Notes under the pieces: model-generated
The model's database searches: none
What the model saw: the letters and a program-made list of their open reading frames with translations, nothing else
Told to the model about the DNA's origin: nothing
Program-made: the position numbers and the translations under genes
DNA from: Bacteroidaceae bacterium
GTDB lineage: Bacteria; Bacteroidota; Bacteroidia; Bacteroidales; Bacteroidaceae
Length of the DNA: 64,000 nucleotides
Direction: 5' to 3'
Assembly: GCA_017427185.1 (NCBI GenBank)
Contig: JAFRTJ010000004.1
Location: forward strand, 62,001 to 126,000
In this document: positions 36,152 to 43,885 of the stretch, in pieces
Position numbering within the stretch: the first letter of the stretch is position 1
Layout: every line of letters starts with the position of its first letter

Positions 36152-37075
36152 TTATTCCACGAAACTCTCGAGCAACTTCACCTCATTGTCAGGAACGATG
36201 GTCACTTTCTTCGTGCTGGCTGGAACCACAGCAGACTCGCCTGCATGGAGGAACATTCCGTGCCCCTCTGAATCGAGGAAGCAGCACTCTCCGCTCAGAC
36301 ACATGTAGACGCGGAAGGAATCTGTCTCGTCGCACTCGCGGGAATAGGGAGCATCCAACTTCAATTCATTGGTGGTAAAGAAAGGACTGCTGACAAGCTC
36401 TGTGATTGCATTACGCTTCTCTGTATACTGCACCTTGGGATCTTCTGTGATATCAGCAAAATTGATAGCTTCGAGGGCCAGCTCAGTATGCAATTCGCGC
36501 AAGTTGCCATTACGATCTCGACGCAGATAGTCATAGATGCGATAGGTGACATCGCTGGTTTGCTGAATCTCAGCAATCACCATGCCTGCTCCGATTCCAT
36601 GAACACGACCTGCAGGGATATAGAAGCAGTCTCCTGGATTGACACCAACCTTGTTGAGGTCGTCCTCGATGCTTCCGTCTGCCACTTTCTGGGCATAATC
36701 AGCAACCTCTGTTCGTTGGCGGAATCCTGCAATGAGCTGACTGCCACGATCAGCATCCACGACATACCACATCTCGTTTTTACCCATCTTACCATGACGG
36801 CGCTGGCTGAGCTGATCATCTGGATGCACCTGGATGCTCAAGTCCTGGCGAGCATCGATGAACTTGATGAGCAGAGGGAAATCATTGCCGAAGCGCTCGT
36901 AATTCTTTTTTCCCACGAAGTCGGCTCCATATTCCTCGAGGACTTGAGGAAGTGTCATACCTCGACAACTGCCACTCAGAACAACAGACTCAGAACCTTT
37001 CACAGCAGAGACGACCCAAGTCTCTGAACCCCACAAAGTGGGTTTGAATATAGGGTTGAATTTCAGTATCTCCAT
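36152..37075 (-). CDS. manA: Mannose-6-phosphate isomerase, class I
   Basis: 307 residues, cytosolic. It interconverts mannose 6-phosphate and fructose 6-phosphate. Zinc ligands are in place: QVHPDD (82-87), E101 in KNEMWYV, and H159 in GRVHGIGAG. The N-terminal FKPTLWGSETW and the C-terminal cupin strand agree with the short bacterial form. The promoter at 37109-37140 is a full consensus match and gives a 30-nt leader. The methyltransferase gene follows in the same operon. Confidence 0.93.
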   Translation of the reverse strand: MEILKFNPIFKPTLWGSETWVVSAVKGSESVVLSGSCRGMTLPQVLEEYGADFVGKKNYERFGNDFPLLIKFIDARQDLSIQVHPDDQLSQRRHGKMGKNEMWYVVDADRGSQLIAGFRQRTEVADYAQKVADGSIEDDLNKVGVNPGDCFYIPAGRVHGIGAGMVIAEIQQTSDVTYRIYDYLRRDRNGNLRELHTELALEAINFADITEDPKVQYTEKRNAITELVSSPFFTTNELKLDAPYSRECDETDSFRVYMCLSGECCFLDSEGHGMFLHAGESAVVPASTKKVTIVPDNEVKLLESFVE

Positions 37076-37108
37076 TTACGATAGATTTAATTTATTTGAA
37101 TTCATGCG

Positions 37109-37140
37109 CAAAGGTAAGCAAAATCTCACGGATGGACAAA
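37109..37140 (-). promoter_or_regulatory. Promoter of manA
   Basis: TTTG (37137-37140), exactly 20 bp, TACCTTTG (37109-37116), all on the minus strand. Confidence 0.75.
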
Positions 37141-37221
37141 AAAAACGTGGATTTGCATCGTTAAAGAAATACAATGAGAAAAGGAAAAGAGATGCTTTCT
37201 CCCTGATAATCTGCATGATAA

Positions 37222-37255
37222 CGGACAGATTCCCTAAAATGAAGGAAACTGTCCG
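37222..37255. other. Stem-loop between manA and the TIM-barrel gene
   Basis: CGGACAG (37222-37228) pairs with CTGTCCG (37249-37255), with TTCC/GGAA pairing inside. No T-run follows on either strand, so it may be a processing or attenuating hairpin and not a terminator. Confidence 0.4.
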
Positions 37256-37324
37256 CTATCATCAGAACTGACATGAGAGTTCAGCTTTGGCTTATAGACA
37301 GGAAAAGTCGCCCGCCATAGAACT

Positions 37325-38281
37325 TTACTTCACGAACTTGGAAGATATCAGATACTGGGCACTCGCCTGCACGCGCTCCAGCTGATGGCCACTGCCAATA
37401 TCCTCAACCTCAACGAAATACGTCTTCTGGCCATTTGCGTAGAAATGCTTGAAGATTTGCTCGAAATTCATCATTCCGCTTTGGCCCAATACCAAACGGT
37501 CCTTGATGTGAAGAAGCTGGATTCGCGTTGGATACTTATCAATCCACTCGACAGGGTCCTGACCTCCCATCACTGTCCAATAGACATCCAACTCGATGGC
37601 TACCTTATCAGGATCCGTCTCTGTGATGAAGACTTCCTCTATCTGGCGGCCATCACGCGCATGACGATCTGTGTTGACATTGCTTCCTCCAGCTGTCACC
37701 CGTCCAAACTCACGGTCGTGATTGTGGTAGCCCCACTGCATGCCATACTTCTTGCTGATCTCGCCAGCCACATTGTAAACTTCGGCCACCGCCTGAGCAT
37801 CCTCCAAACTATTGATGCCTGGCAAGCCAGGTTGCACGATGTAAGGCATCTCGAAAACAGCATGGTCCTCGCAGGCTTTCTTCCAGAAATCGCTAATCTT
37901 GCTTAGGGTAGCCTTGCCATACTTCTCACCACGATCCAAACGAGGATTCATGTGGGAGCTCATGACACGCAAGCCTGCATCGTCCACCATTTTCTTATAC
38001 TCGGCCATAGGAACTCCACTCACCTTTCCATTGCCATCATAGCCAGCCAGCTCCAGGTCGGTATAGCCTGCATCATGCAATTTCTTCAACACTTCGGCCA
38101 TTTTACCATCCTTGGTCAACTCTGGCCCTAAAGAGTAAGTCTGCAATCCCAAAGTCTTACCTTTGGCTGCCTTGTTTTTCTTCACTGCTGTGGCAGAGAA
38201 CGCCAATTCAGGTACGAGCATGCCTCCCACAGTAAGGAGGGATGCACCTTTCAAAAAATCTCTTCTGCTTGTCATATTCAT
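37325..38281 (-). CDS. Tat-exported sugar phosphate isomerase/epimerase-like TIM-barrel protein
   Basis: 318 residues. A twin-arginine signal (TSRRDFLKGASLL) starts the protein, so it is exported folded. TIM-barrel blocks follow: LGLQTYSLG, YTDLELAGYDG, MQWGYHNHDREF, VAIELDVYW, IQLLHIKDR and YFVEVED, giving the Glu/Asp/His metal ligands of the xylose-isomerase-like family. It is not closely similar to the paralogue at 34315, so the substrates probably differ. The glycosyltransferase gene lies 26 bases upstream in the same direction. Confidence 0.82.
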   Translation of the reverse strand: MNMTSRRDFLKGASLLTVGGMLVPELAFSATAVKKNKAAKGKTLGLQTYSLGPELTKDGKMAEVLKKLHDAGYTDLELAGYDGNGKVSGVPMAEYKKMVDDAGLRVMSSHMNPRLDRGEKYGKATLSKISDFWKKACEDHAVFEMPYIVQPGLPGINSLEDAQAVAEVYNVAGEISKKYGMQWGYHNHDREFGRVTAGGSNVNTDRHARDGRQIEEVFITETDPDKVAIELDVYWTVMGGQDPVEWIDKYPTRIQLLHIKDRLVLGQSGMMNFEQIFKHFYANGQKTYFVEVEDIGSGHQLERVQASAQYLISSKFVK

Positions 38282-38307
38282 ATATCAATTTAGAAGGTTA
38301 GAAAATT

Positions 38308-39351
38308 TCATTCCGTATGAGGTAAACGATCAAACGTATGATGTCGAAGTACATAATATTGCCAAAGAAGGCTGAAGGAAGATTGAACAGGTTTATCAAC
38401 ATGAACGGTAGCATGAAGATTACGCTCACGGTCAGCCTGGAAACCTGACTTCATCCGACAGAAATCCCTTCGTCCCCTCCACACAGCCAGAAAGCTTGAG
38501 AACTGCCCTTGGAGCAAGAGGTGCAGGGATGCCAAAGCATCAAGCCAGAAACGCCATCGCATGACAGAATGGAGGGTTTCATTGGGCAGGTTCTTATAGA
38601 GAAGCAACAGGTTGTTGCGGAAATTCAGATAGGTCTTACGCGGGCTCTCTTTGGGCAAGGTGCCTCCACCCAGATGATATACCACACTCTGAGGGATACA
38701 AACCACATCGTAACCTCTGCTGCGGATTCGCCAGCACAAATCAATCTCTTCCTGATGAGCGAAGAAGCGGCCATCCAATCCACCCACCTGCCAATAGACA
38801 ACACTTCGAATCAGCAAAGCTGCCCCTGTGGCCCACGAGACAGTAACAACATCATCATACTGGCCTTTATCTGGCTCCACATCGCCCAACAAGCGACCGC
38901 GGCAGTAGGGATAGCCAAAACGGTCGATGTAGCCCCCTGAAGCTCCTGCATACTCCAACGATTCAGGAGCCCACTCGCAACGTAATTTGGGCTGACAGGC
39001 AACAATCTGAGGATGGGAATCCAGATAGACGAGCATCGTCTGGAGCCAGCCAGGGGTGACACGCACATCGTTGTTGAGCAAAAGATAATACTCTGCCTCC
39101 ACCTGACGCAAAGCTTGGTTATACCCTTCAGCAAAGCCGTAATTCTGGTCGAGAAGAATGCGGCGAACAGAAGGGAACTCTGTCTCGAGCAGCATGATTG
39201 AGTCATCCATGCTGGCATTATCAGCCACGATGATGTCTGCCTCTGGCGTATACTCCAAGACGGAAGGGAGGAATCGACGAAGCATACTGGCACCATTCCA
39301 ATTAAGAATGACGACCGCTACCCTTGCCTTCTTTGAAAATGTCTCACTCAT
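38308..39351 (-). CDS. Glycosyltransferase family 2
   Basis: 347 residues. GT-A fold: VAVVILNWNGASMLRRFLPS, IIVADNASMDDS, a NYGFAEGYNQAL segment, and the metal-binding LLLNNDVRV. An acceptor block with FFAHQEEIDLCWRIRSRGY then follows, a layout seen in rhamnosyl- and related transferases. The ~80 C-terminal residues (beyond FRNNLLLLYKNLP) look membrane-associated. It overlaps the end of mtaB by 4 bases, so the two are coupled. The acceptor is unknown; cell-surface glycan synthesis is likely. Confidence 0.85.
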   Translation of the reverse strand: MSETFSKKARVAVVILNWNGASMLRRFLPSVLEYTPEADIIVADNASMDDSIMLLETEFPSVRRILLDQNYGFAEGYNQALRQVEAEYYLLLNNDVRVTPGWLQTMLVYLDSHPQIVACQPKLRCEWAPESLEYAGASGGYIDRFGYPYCRGRLLGDVEPDKGQYDDVVTVSWATGAALLIRSVVYWQVGGLDGRFFAHQEEIDLCWRIRSRGYDVVCIPQSVVYHLGGGTLPKESPRKTYLNFRNNLLLLYKNLPNETLHSVMRWRFWLDALASLHLLLQGQFSSFLAVWRGRRDFCRMKSGFQADRERNLHATVHVDKPVQSSFSLLWQYYVLRHHTFDRLPHTE

Positions 39352-40679
39352 ACGATTTCTCCCATTAAAGCATACCTGTCAGCGCTGAAATCTCCCAAAC
39401 GAACGGGAACAATCACGTTGTCTGGTTGGTCTGCTGAGACGTGCAGCTCTACCTTAATATAATTATCCGTAAACCCATACATGACGCATCGCCTGCGACT
39501 CCGTTCAAGAAGAACTGGGCGCGTAGTACCCATGAAGCGACGGTAAAAATCATGCAACTTCCTATCGCTTAACTGCAGAATCTGCTGGCTGCGACGATGT
39601 TTCTCCTCAGGTCGAACCTGATGAGGTATCTTCAGGGCCTGCGTACCTGGCCGCTCACTATAGGAAAAGACGTGATACTGCGATATATCCAACTGCTCCA
39701 TGAAGTCTCGAGCCTCAGAAAACAACTCATCCGTCTCACCGCGTGTACCCACAATCACATCCACCCCAATAAAAGCATCAGGTATCAACTCGTGAATACG
39801 ATCCACCTTGCTGGCAAAAAGAGCCGTGTCATAGCGGCGATGCATCAAGCGAAGCACCTCGTCGGAACCACTCTGGAGAGGCACATGGAAATGGGGCATG
39901 AAAGCACGGCTCCTGGCACAGAACTGAAGCACCTCATCTGTCAGAAGGTTGGGTTCAATGCTGCTGATGCGAAAGCGATCGATCCCCTCCACAGCATCCA
40001 GCGATTGAATCAAGTCCAAGAAGTTCTCGCCTGTGGTACGGCCAAAATCACCAATGTTGACGCCTGTGATGACAATCTCGTGCCCTCCCTGACTGGCAAC
40101 ATGCTGAGCCTGCTCCACCATAGAGGCGATACTGCCGTTTCGACTTCTGCCACGAGCCATAGGAATCGTGCAATAGGTGCAGTAGTAGTCGCAACCATCC
40201 TGAACCTTCAGGAAATAGCGGGTGCGATCTCCACATGCGCAACTGGGCACGAAAGTACGGATATCCGCAGTCTTCACCGTGTGGAACTCATGGGCAGCCA
40301 ATGCGCGCTCCTCTGGCATCATTTCCAAACGCTCTGCAATATAGCGCAAGATATCGCCCTTCTGCTCTGAGCCCAACACCAGATCTACTCCATCCAAATC
40401 AGCAACCTGCTGAGGTTTCAGCTGGGCATAGCACCCCATGACAACCACCAAAGCTCCAGGATGCAGGCGCACCATGCGGCTGATGGCCTGACGACACTTA
40501 TGATCGGCCACCTCAGTCACACTGCAGGTATTCACGATGCAGATGTCAGCAATTTCTCCTTTGCGAACAGGCTCAATACCCGCTTGCTGCAACTGCTGAC
40601 TCACGCTGCTGGTCTCTGCGAAATTGAGTTTACAGCCCAGCGTGAAATAGGCGGCTTTCAATCCTTGGAACTGATACAT
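39348..40679 (-). CDS. mtaB: tRNA t6A37 methylthiotransferase MtaB
   Basis: 443 residues. This radical-SAM enzyme converts t6A to ms2t6A at position 37 of tRNA. The N-terminal [4Fe-4S] cysteines are C16, C52 and C83, and the radical SAM CxxxCxxC is C163/C167/C170 in DGCDYYCTYC. A C-terminal TRAM domain closes it (VLLERSRRRCVMYGFTDNYIKV). The start at 40679 is fixed by its promoter: the -7 box ends 4 bases upstream, and the earlier in-frame ATG at 40706 lies inside the promoter. The mRNA is therefore probably leaderless. The glycosyltransferase is cotranscribed. Confidence 0.95.
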   Translation of the reverse strand: MYQFQGLKAAYFTLGCKLNFAETSSVSQQLQQAGIEPVRKGEIADICIVNTCSVTEVADHKCRQAISRMVRLHPGALVVVMGCYAQLKPQQVADLDGVDLVLGSEQKGDILRYIAERLEMMPEERALAAHEFHTVKTADIRTFVPSCACGDRTRYFLKVQDGCDYYCTYCTIPMARGRSRNGSIASMVEQAQHVASQGGHEIVITGVNIGDFGRTTGENFLDLIQSLDAVEGIDRFRISSIEPNLLTDEVLQFCARSRAFMPHFHVPLQSGSDEVLRLMHRRYDTALFASKVDRIHELIPDAFIGVDVIVGTRGETDELFSEARDFMEQLDISQYHVFSYSERPGTQALKIPHQVRPEEKHRRSQQILQLSDRKLHDFYRRFMGTTRPVLLERSRRRCVMYGFTDNYIKVELHVSADQPDNVIVPVRLGDFSADRYALMGEIV

Positions 40680-40683
40680 AATG

Positions 40684-40715
40684 CAAAGATAATGCAAAAT
40701 TGGCAATTATGCAAA
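40684..40715 (-). promoter_or_regulatory. Promoter of mtaB, leaderless layout
   Basis: TTTG (40712-40715), exactly 20 bp, TATCTTTG (40684-40691) on the minus strand. The ATG is at 40679, so transcription begins at or next to it. Confidence 0.75.
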
Positions 40716-40831
40716 CTGAAGAGATTTTTGAGAAAAATATAAACAGTTGATTTACAAAACCTTAACAAAAAAGATGAAAAAAAGATGAAAAAATATTCTC
40801 GAAAAAAAGAACATCGTATCGAAAAAGTGCG

Positions 40832-40839
40832 TACATTTG
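40832..40839 (+). promoter_or_regulatory. -7 box for the small lipoprotein gene
   Basis: TACATTTG about 50 bases upstream of the ATG at 40891. Confidence 0.45.
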
Positions 40840-40890
40840 CACCGTTTTAATAAGCAATTGATTGTTTTACAGATTAAAAAGCAAAAGAAA

Positions 40891-41091
40891 ATGAAAAAGT
40901 TAGCATTTTTGTTCGCAGCTGTAGTAGCTGTATCATTCGCTTCTTGTGGCAACAAGGCAGAGCAGACCAATTGCTCTGAGGAATGCGACACTGTAGCAGT
41001 TGAAGAGGTTGTTGAGACCGTTGACACTGCTGCTGTTGATACCGTTGACACTGCTGCTGTTGATACCGTTGCTGCTCCTGAAGCTGAATAA
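40891..41091 (+). CDS. Tiny acidic lipoprotein with VDTAAVDT repeats
   Basis: 66 residues. The signal peptide ends with VSFASC, so Cys 20 or so would be lipidated. The mature part is acidic and low in complexity: VEEVVETVDTAAVDTVDTAAVDTVAAPEAE. The core is encoded by an exact 24-bp tandem duplication (41020-41043 and 41044-41067), so the length may vary between strains. Very similar tiny lipoproteins are abundant in Bacteroidales; a role is not known. It is closed by a terminator at 41118. Confidence 0.65.
   Translation: MKKLAFLFAAVVAVSFASCGNKAEQTNCSEECDTVAVEEVVETVDTAAVDTVDTAAVDTVAAPEAE
41020..41067 (+). repeat. Exact 24-bp tandem duplication inside the small lipoprotein gene
   Basis: Two perfect copies (41020-41043 and 41044-41067), coding for repeats of VDTAAVDT. 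The reading frame is kept. Confidence 0.9.
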
Positions 41092-41117
41092 TTAGCGGAC
41101 AAAAACAGTCTTATGTG

Positions 41118-41148
41118 TGGGTTGTATCTCTGGATGCAACCCATTTTT
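41118..41148 (+). terminator. Terminator after the small lipoprotein gene
   Basis: Stem TGGGTTG (41118-41124) with CAACCCA (41137-41143), extended by further pairs, then five Ts. Confidence 0.8.
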
Positions 41149-41198
41149 GTTTCCTTTTCTCTCCTACCCTATCACCCCACCAGACGACTTCCACTTTT

Positions 41199-41252
41199 CA
41201 ACACGTTGAAACCGCTGACTCAACACGTTGAAACCGCCAACTCAACACGTTG
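41199..41252. repeat. 22-bp-period dyad repeat array, locus 5 (3 perfect units)
   Basis: CAACACGTTG at 41199, 41221 and 41243, exactly 22 bp apart, all with the full dyad. It lies between the convergent lipoprotein and rplI terminators. Confidence 0.95.
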
Positions 41253-41272
41253 AAACCATAAGGACAAAAAAG

Positions 41273-41302
41273 AAAGAGGCATGATAAGATTCATGCCTCT
41301 TT
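41273..41302 (-). terminator. Terminator of the rpsF-rpsR-rplI operon
   Basis: Perfect 12-bp stem (41273-41284 with 41291-41302) with a 6-nt loop; a T-rich tract follows on the minus strand. Confidence 0.85.
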
Positions 41303-41326
41303 ACCTTATAATTATTCGCTAATGGA

Positions 41327-41842
41327 TTATTCCTCTTCAGCAGGAGCAGCCTCTACTGCAGGAGCTGGCTCTTCAGCGGGAGCAGCAACAGGAGCCTCAC
41401 CACCTTCAGCAACAACTGTGAAAGGTACTTGAGCAGCAACTTCCTTGTGCAGCTTAATCGTTGCAACATGCTCACCAACGGACTTAACGTCTTTCACAAC
41501 GATAATCTTGCGGTCGATATCGAAGCCCAGCTTCTTAAGCTCGTCAGCAATCTGCAAACTGTTTACGCTACCATAGATAACACCCGTTGAGCTGACTTTG
41601 GTACTGATGGTCAGAGATACAGCATTCAGTTTCTCTGCCAAAGCCTCAGCATCAGCCTTAATCTTAGCCAACTTGACAGCTTTCTGCTTCAGTTCCTCGG
41701 CCAACTGCTTCTTGGCGCTCTCAGATGCAATGACACCTTTGCCAAAAGGAATCAGATAGTTACGTCCGTAACCAGGCTTTACGTTTACGATGTCATTCTT
41801 GTAACCCAAGCCAACAACGTCTTCTTTCAGTATAATTTCCAT
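41327..41842 (-). CDS. rplI: 50S ribosomal protein L9
   Basis: 171 residues. The N-terminal domain of L9 is plain: MEIILKEDVVGLGYKNDIVNVKPGYGRNYLIPFGKGV. The C-terminal RNA-binding domain follows, and then an added Ala/Pro/Glu-rich tail of about 25 residues (APAEEPAPAVEAAPAEEE) that the E. coli protein lacks; such tails are usual in this phylum. It is the last gene of the rpsF-rpsR-rplI operon. Confidence 0.97.
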   Translation of the reverse strand: MEIILKEDVVGLGYKNDIVNVKPGYGRNYLIPFGKGVIASESAKKQLAEELKQKAVKLAKIKADAEALAEKLNAVSLTISTKVSSTGVIYGSVNSLQIADELKKLGFDIDRKIIVVKDVKSVGEHVATIKLHKEVAAQVPFTVVAEGGEAPVAAPAEEPAPAVEAAPAEEE

Positions 41843-41861
41843 ATCTAATCCTCCTTTTGTT

Positions 41862-42128
41862 TTACTTCATCAAATCAGTTACGAAGGGCAGCAAAGCCAA
41901 GTGACGGGCACGCTTAACAGCCTGAGCGACACGACGCTGATACTTTAATGAGGTACCAGTGATGCGGCGAGGCAGAATCTTGCCCTGCTCATTCAAAAAC
42001 TTCTTCAAGAATTCAGGATCCTTATAATCGATATACTTGATACCACTCTTCTTGAAACGGCAGTACTTTTTCTTCTTTGTATCGATAGCGGGAGCTGTCA
42101 AATAACGAATTTCTGATTGCTGTGCCAT
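41862..42128 (-). CDS. rpsR: 30S ribosomal protein S18
   Basis: 88 residues, typical. Conserved blocks [44 protein letters not shown] and the C-terminal LLPFVTD. It binds 16S rRNA with S6. The gene lies between rpsF (3 bases) and rplI (19 bases). Confidence 0.97.
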   Translation of the reverse strand: MAQQSEIRYLTAPAIDTKKKKYCRFKKSGIKYIDYKDPEFLKKFLNEQGKILPRRITGTSLKYQRRVAQAVKRARHLALLPFVTDLMK

Positions 42129-42131
42129 ACC

Positions 42132-42473
42132 TTAAGCCTCCTTACTTGATTTGTTGTTTCTTCTCTTCTCAGCATACTCTGCTGCGTACTTCTCCATCTT
42201 TACGGTCAGGTAACGAAGTACTTTCTCATCACGACGGTAAGCAGTCTCCAACTTCTTGATAGTCTGAGGTTCTGCGTTGAACTCAATAAGTTCATAGAAA
42301 CCCGTTGACTTCTTCTGGATGGGGTAAGCCAGCTTCTTCAAGCCCCAGTTCTCCTCGCTGATAATTTCAGCGCCCTCTTTGGTGAGAACGTCTTTGAACT
42401 TGTTTACCGCTTCCTTCATCTGATCATCAGACAAAACGGGAGTTAAAATGAAAACGGTTTCGTATTGATTCAT
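42132..42473 (-). CDS. rpsF: 30S ribosomal protein S6
   Basis: 113 residues. It starts [22 protein letters not shown], with the central [23 protein letters not shown] block of S6. It pairs with S18 on the 30S platform. First gene of the operon; a -7 box TACCTTTG lies 47 bases upstream. The 3' end is close to rpsR, so the three genes are cotranscribed. Confidence 0.97.
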   Translation of the reverse strand: MNQYETVFILTPVLSDDQMKEAVNKFKDVLTKEGAEIISEENWGLKKLAYPIQKKSTGFYELIEFNAEPQTIKKLETAYRRDEKVLRYLTVKMEKYAAEYAEKRRNNKSSKEA

Positions 42474-42520
42474 AATACGTTAAATTGGTTAATAAATTGA
42501 TAATTTTGCAAAATGCGGTG

Positions 42521-42551
42521 CAAAGGTACAAAAAATATATCATTCTGCAAG
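42521..42551 (-). promoter_or_regulatory. Promoter of the rpsF-rpsR-rplI operon
   Basis: TACCTTTG (42521-42528, minus strand), with TTG (42548-42550) 19 bp upstream. The leader is about 45 nt, long enough to hold an S6/S18 autoregulatory site, though I see no clear one. Confidence 0.6.
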
Positions 42552-42880
42552 TGTATAGAGCAAATAATTTTTCTGTGTTGCGACCATTTTCATGTAGGGG
42601 ATGCAGGCTGTTTGCTGATTTCTGAGAAAAAAGGGGAGCAAACCATCCATTTTCTTCCACTTTCTTATGCGAAGAGATGAAGGTGAGGGATCTGGGAAGG
42701 AGGGGGTTGCTTGCAAAATCATCTGAGGCGAAGAGACGGACAAACTGACCAAGAATTTATGCCTTAAGCCATAAATTATGCATTCAAGGTCATTTTTTAT
42801 TCAAAAAGTTTCCGAATCTCATGGAAAATTTGTTATTTTGTAGCTGAATATGGATAAAACAACAAAAAAACATATATAAA
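42552..42880. other. Gene-free stretch with a short palindrome
   Basis: No gene is seen. A 24-bp near-perfect palindrome, AATTTATG...CATAAATT at 42754-42777, lies about 100 bases upstream of the small membrane-protein gene. The rest holds only scattered A/T runs. Confidence 0.5.
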
Positions 42881-43042
42881 ATGAAAAAGTTTTCTGGAAT
42901 AATTTTGGTCGTGTTAGGTGCATTATTGCTGGTTCTCAGTTACTTTGCAGACTTCGTAGATTACAATTGGTACAATGTGGGTGCTCTGCTGATTATCATC
43001 ATTGGCATTATCGTACACATAATTGTAACCAAGAAGTCCTAA
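42881..43042 (+). CDS. Small two-helix membrane protein
   Basis: 53 residues. MKKFSGIILVVLGALLLVLSYF forms one transmembrane segment, then a short loop DFVDYNWYN, and GALLIIIIGIIVHIIVT a second, ending in KKS. This is a helical hairpin with a charged C-terminus. Small membrane proteins of this kind are found in Bacteroidales, but I do not know the function. The gene precedes a beta-barrel gene by 97 bases with a hairpin between them. Confidence 0.65.
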   Translation: MKKFSGIILVVLGALLLVLSYFADFVDYNWYNVGALLIIIIGIIVHIIVTKKS

Positions 43043-43079
43043 GCCTCAGGCTTACACGAAAGAACGTATTAAAACAGGA

Positions 43080-43113
43080 GCCCCAGGCGACCAAGGATGG
43101 CGTCTGGGCTTGT
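43080..43113 (+). terminator. Hairpin after the small membrane-protein gene
   Basis: GCCCCAGGCG-type arm pairs with CGTCTGGGC with one bulge and a G-U pair; the T-tract is short, so this is a moderate terminator at best. Confidence 0.45.
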
Positions 43114-43139
43114 TGTTTCAAGAAATTAAGACAAGTCCC

Positions 43140-43817
43140 ATGAAGAAAAGAAACTATCTTTTGACCACAATCATACTTTTGTGTGCTTTCACTACCGCTA
43201 ATGCTCAGTTCGTAGATGATGATTTCGACGATTTGCTGGACTTTGGAGAAGACGAGGAAGAGGTTCCCCTGCACGATGAGTATTTCAACCAGATCTATGT
43301 GCAATACTCTCCTACCCGCTACAACTTCGATGGCGCTACGCCTAACTTGCATTTCAACGAGTTTGCAGTAGGATACAATCGTGCCATCCAGATTGTGGAG
43401 AAGAAGCCTTTCTTCATAGAAGCCGGTCTACAGATGAAATACTCTACCTGCAGTGGCGATGATGACCACCAGAATGCAAGTTTCAAGCTATTCACCTTCA
43501 AGTTGCCCATCAATGTAACATACAAGCTATACATTCCCCATTCTGAAGTTGCCTTTGCGCCCTATGCTGGAGTTTATTTCCGTGCAGGTTTGACAGGAAA
43601 ACAATCGCTCAATAGCAACAAGACTGACCTGTATGACCATCAGCTTGCAAACACGACAGGAGCCGAATGGGAGCGTTGCCAATTAGGGTGGCAAGCTGGC
43701 CTGCGAATATGGGTACAGCGGTTCTATGTCGGATTCCAATATGGGAAAGATTTTCCTGACGAGAACAAGCTGCCTCAAATCTACCAATCCAGCGTCACTT
43801 TCGGAGTAACTTTCTAA
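43140..43817 (+). CDS. Outer-membrane beta-barrel protein, unknown role
   Basis: 225 residues from the ATG at 43140, which opens a good signal peptide (YLLTTIILLCAFTTANAQ). An acidic stretch (DDDFDDLLDFGEDEEE) comes first, then amphipathic strands: YVQYSPTRYNF, NEFAVGYNRAIQI, FIEAGLQMKYS, VAFAPYAGVYFRAGLTG, YVGFQYGKDF. The C-terminus ends in VTFGVTF, the aromatic end that BAM recognises. This is a small porin-like barrel (8-10 strands) found in Bacteroidales. Ligand and partner are unknown. Confidence 0.7.
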   Translation: MKKRNYLLTTIILLCAFTTANAQFVDDDFDDLLDFGEDEEEVPLHDEYFNQIYVQYSPTRYNFDGATPNLHFNEFAVGYNRAIQIVEKKPFFIEAGLQMKYSTCSGDDDHQNASFKLFTFKLPINVTYKLYIPHSEVAFAPYAGVYFRAGLTGKQSLNSNKTDLYDHQLANTTGAEWERCQLGWQAGLRIWVQRFYVGFQYGKDFPDENKLPQIYQSSVTFGVTF

Positions 43818-43823
43818 ACAAAC

Positions 43824-43855
43824 AAGTCCCAACCAGGAAATTCCGGTTGGGACTT
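43824..43855. terminator. Bidirectional terminator between the barrel gene and rprY
   Basis: Perfect stem AAGTCCCAACC (43824-43834) with 43845-43855 and a 10-nt loop; serves converging genes. Confidence 0.8.
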
Positions 43856-43885
43856 ATATTATATAATGTACGCGCAATAACGGAT

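Noticed and set aside
37038..37271. 77-codon plus-strand frame
   Set aside because: It overlaps manA's start and promoter on the other strand and resembles no family; composition is simple Lys-rich.
41199..41252. Dyad arrays considered as CRISPR
   Set aside because: Period is 22 bp with a 10-bp core and 12-bp spacer; CRISPR repeats and spacers are each much longer, no cas genes are present and copies sit at six scattered loci.
42754..42777. AATTTATG...CATAAATT palindrome
   Set aside because: Too short and AT-rich to claim as an operator without conservation data; noted only as part of a gene-free stretch.
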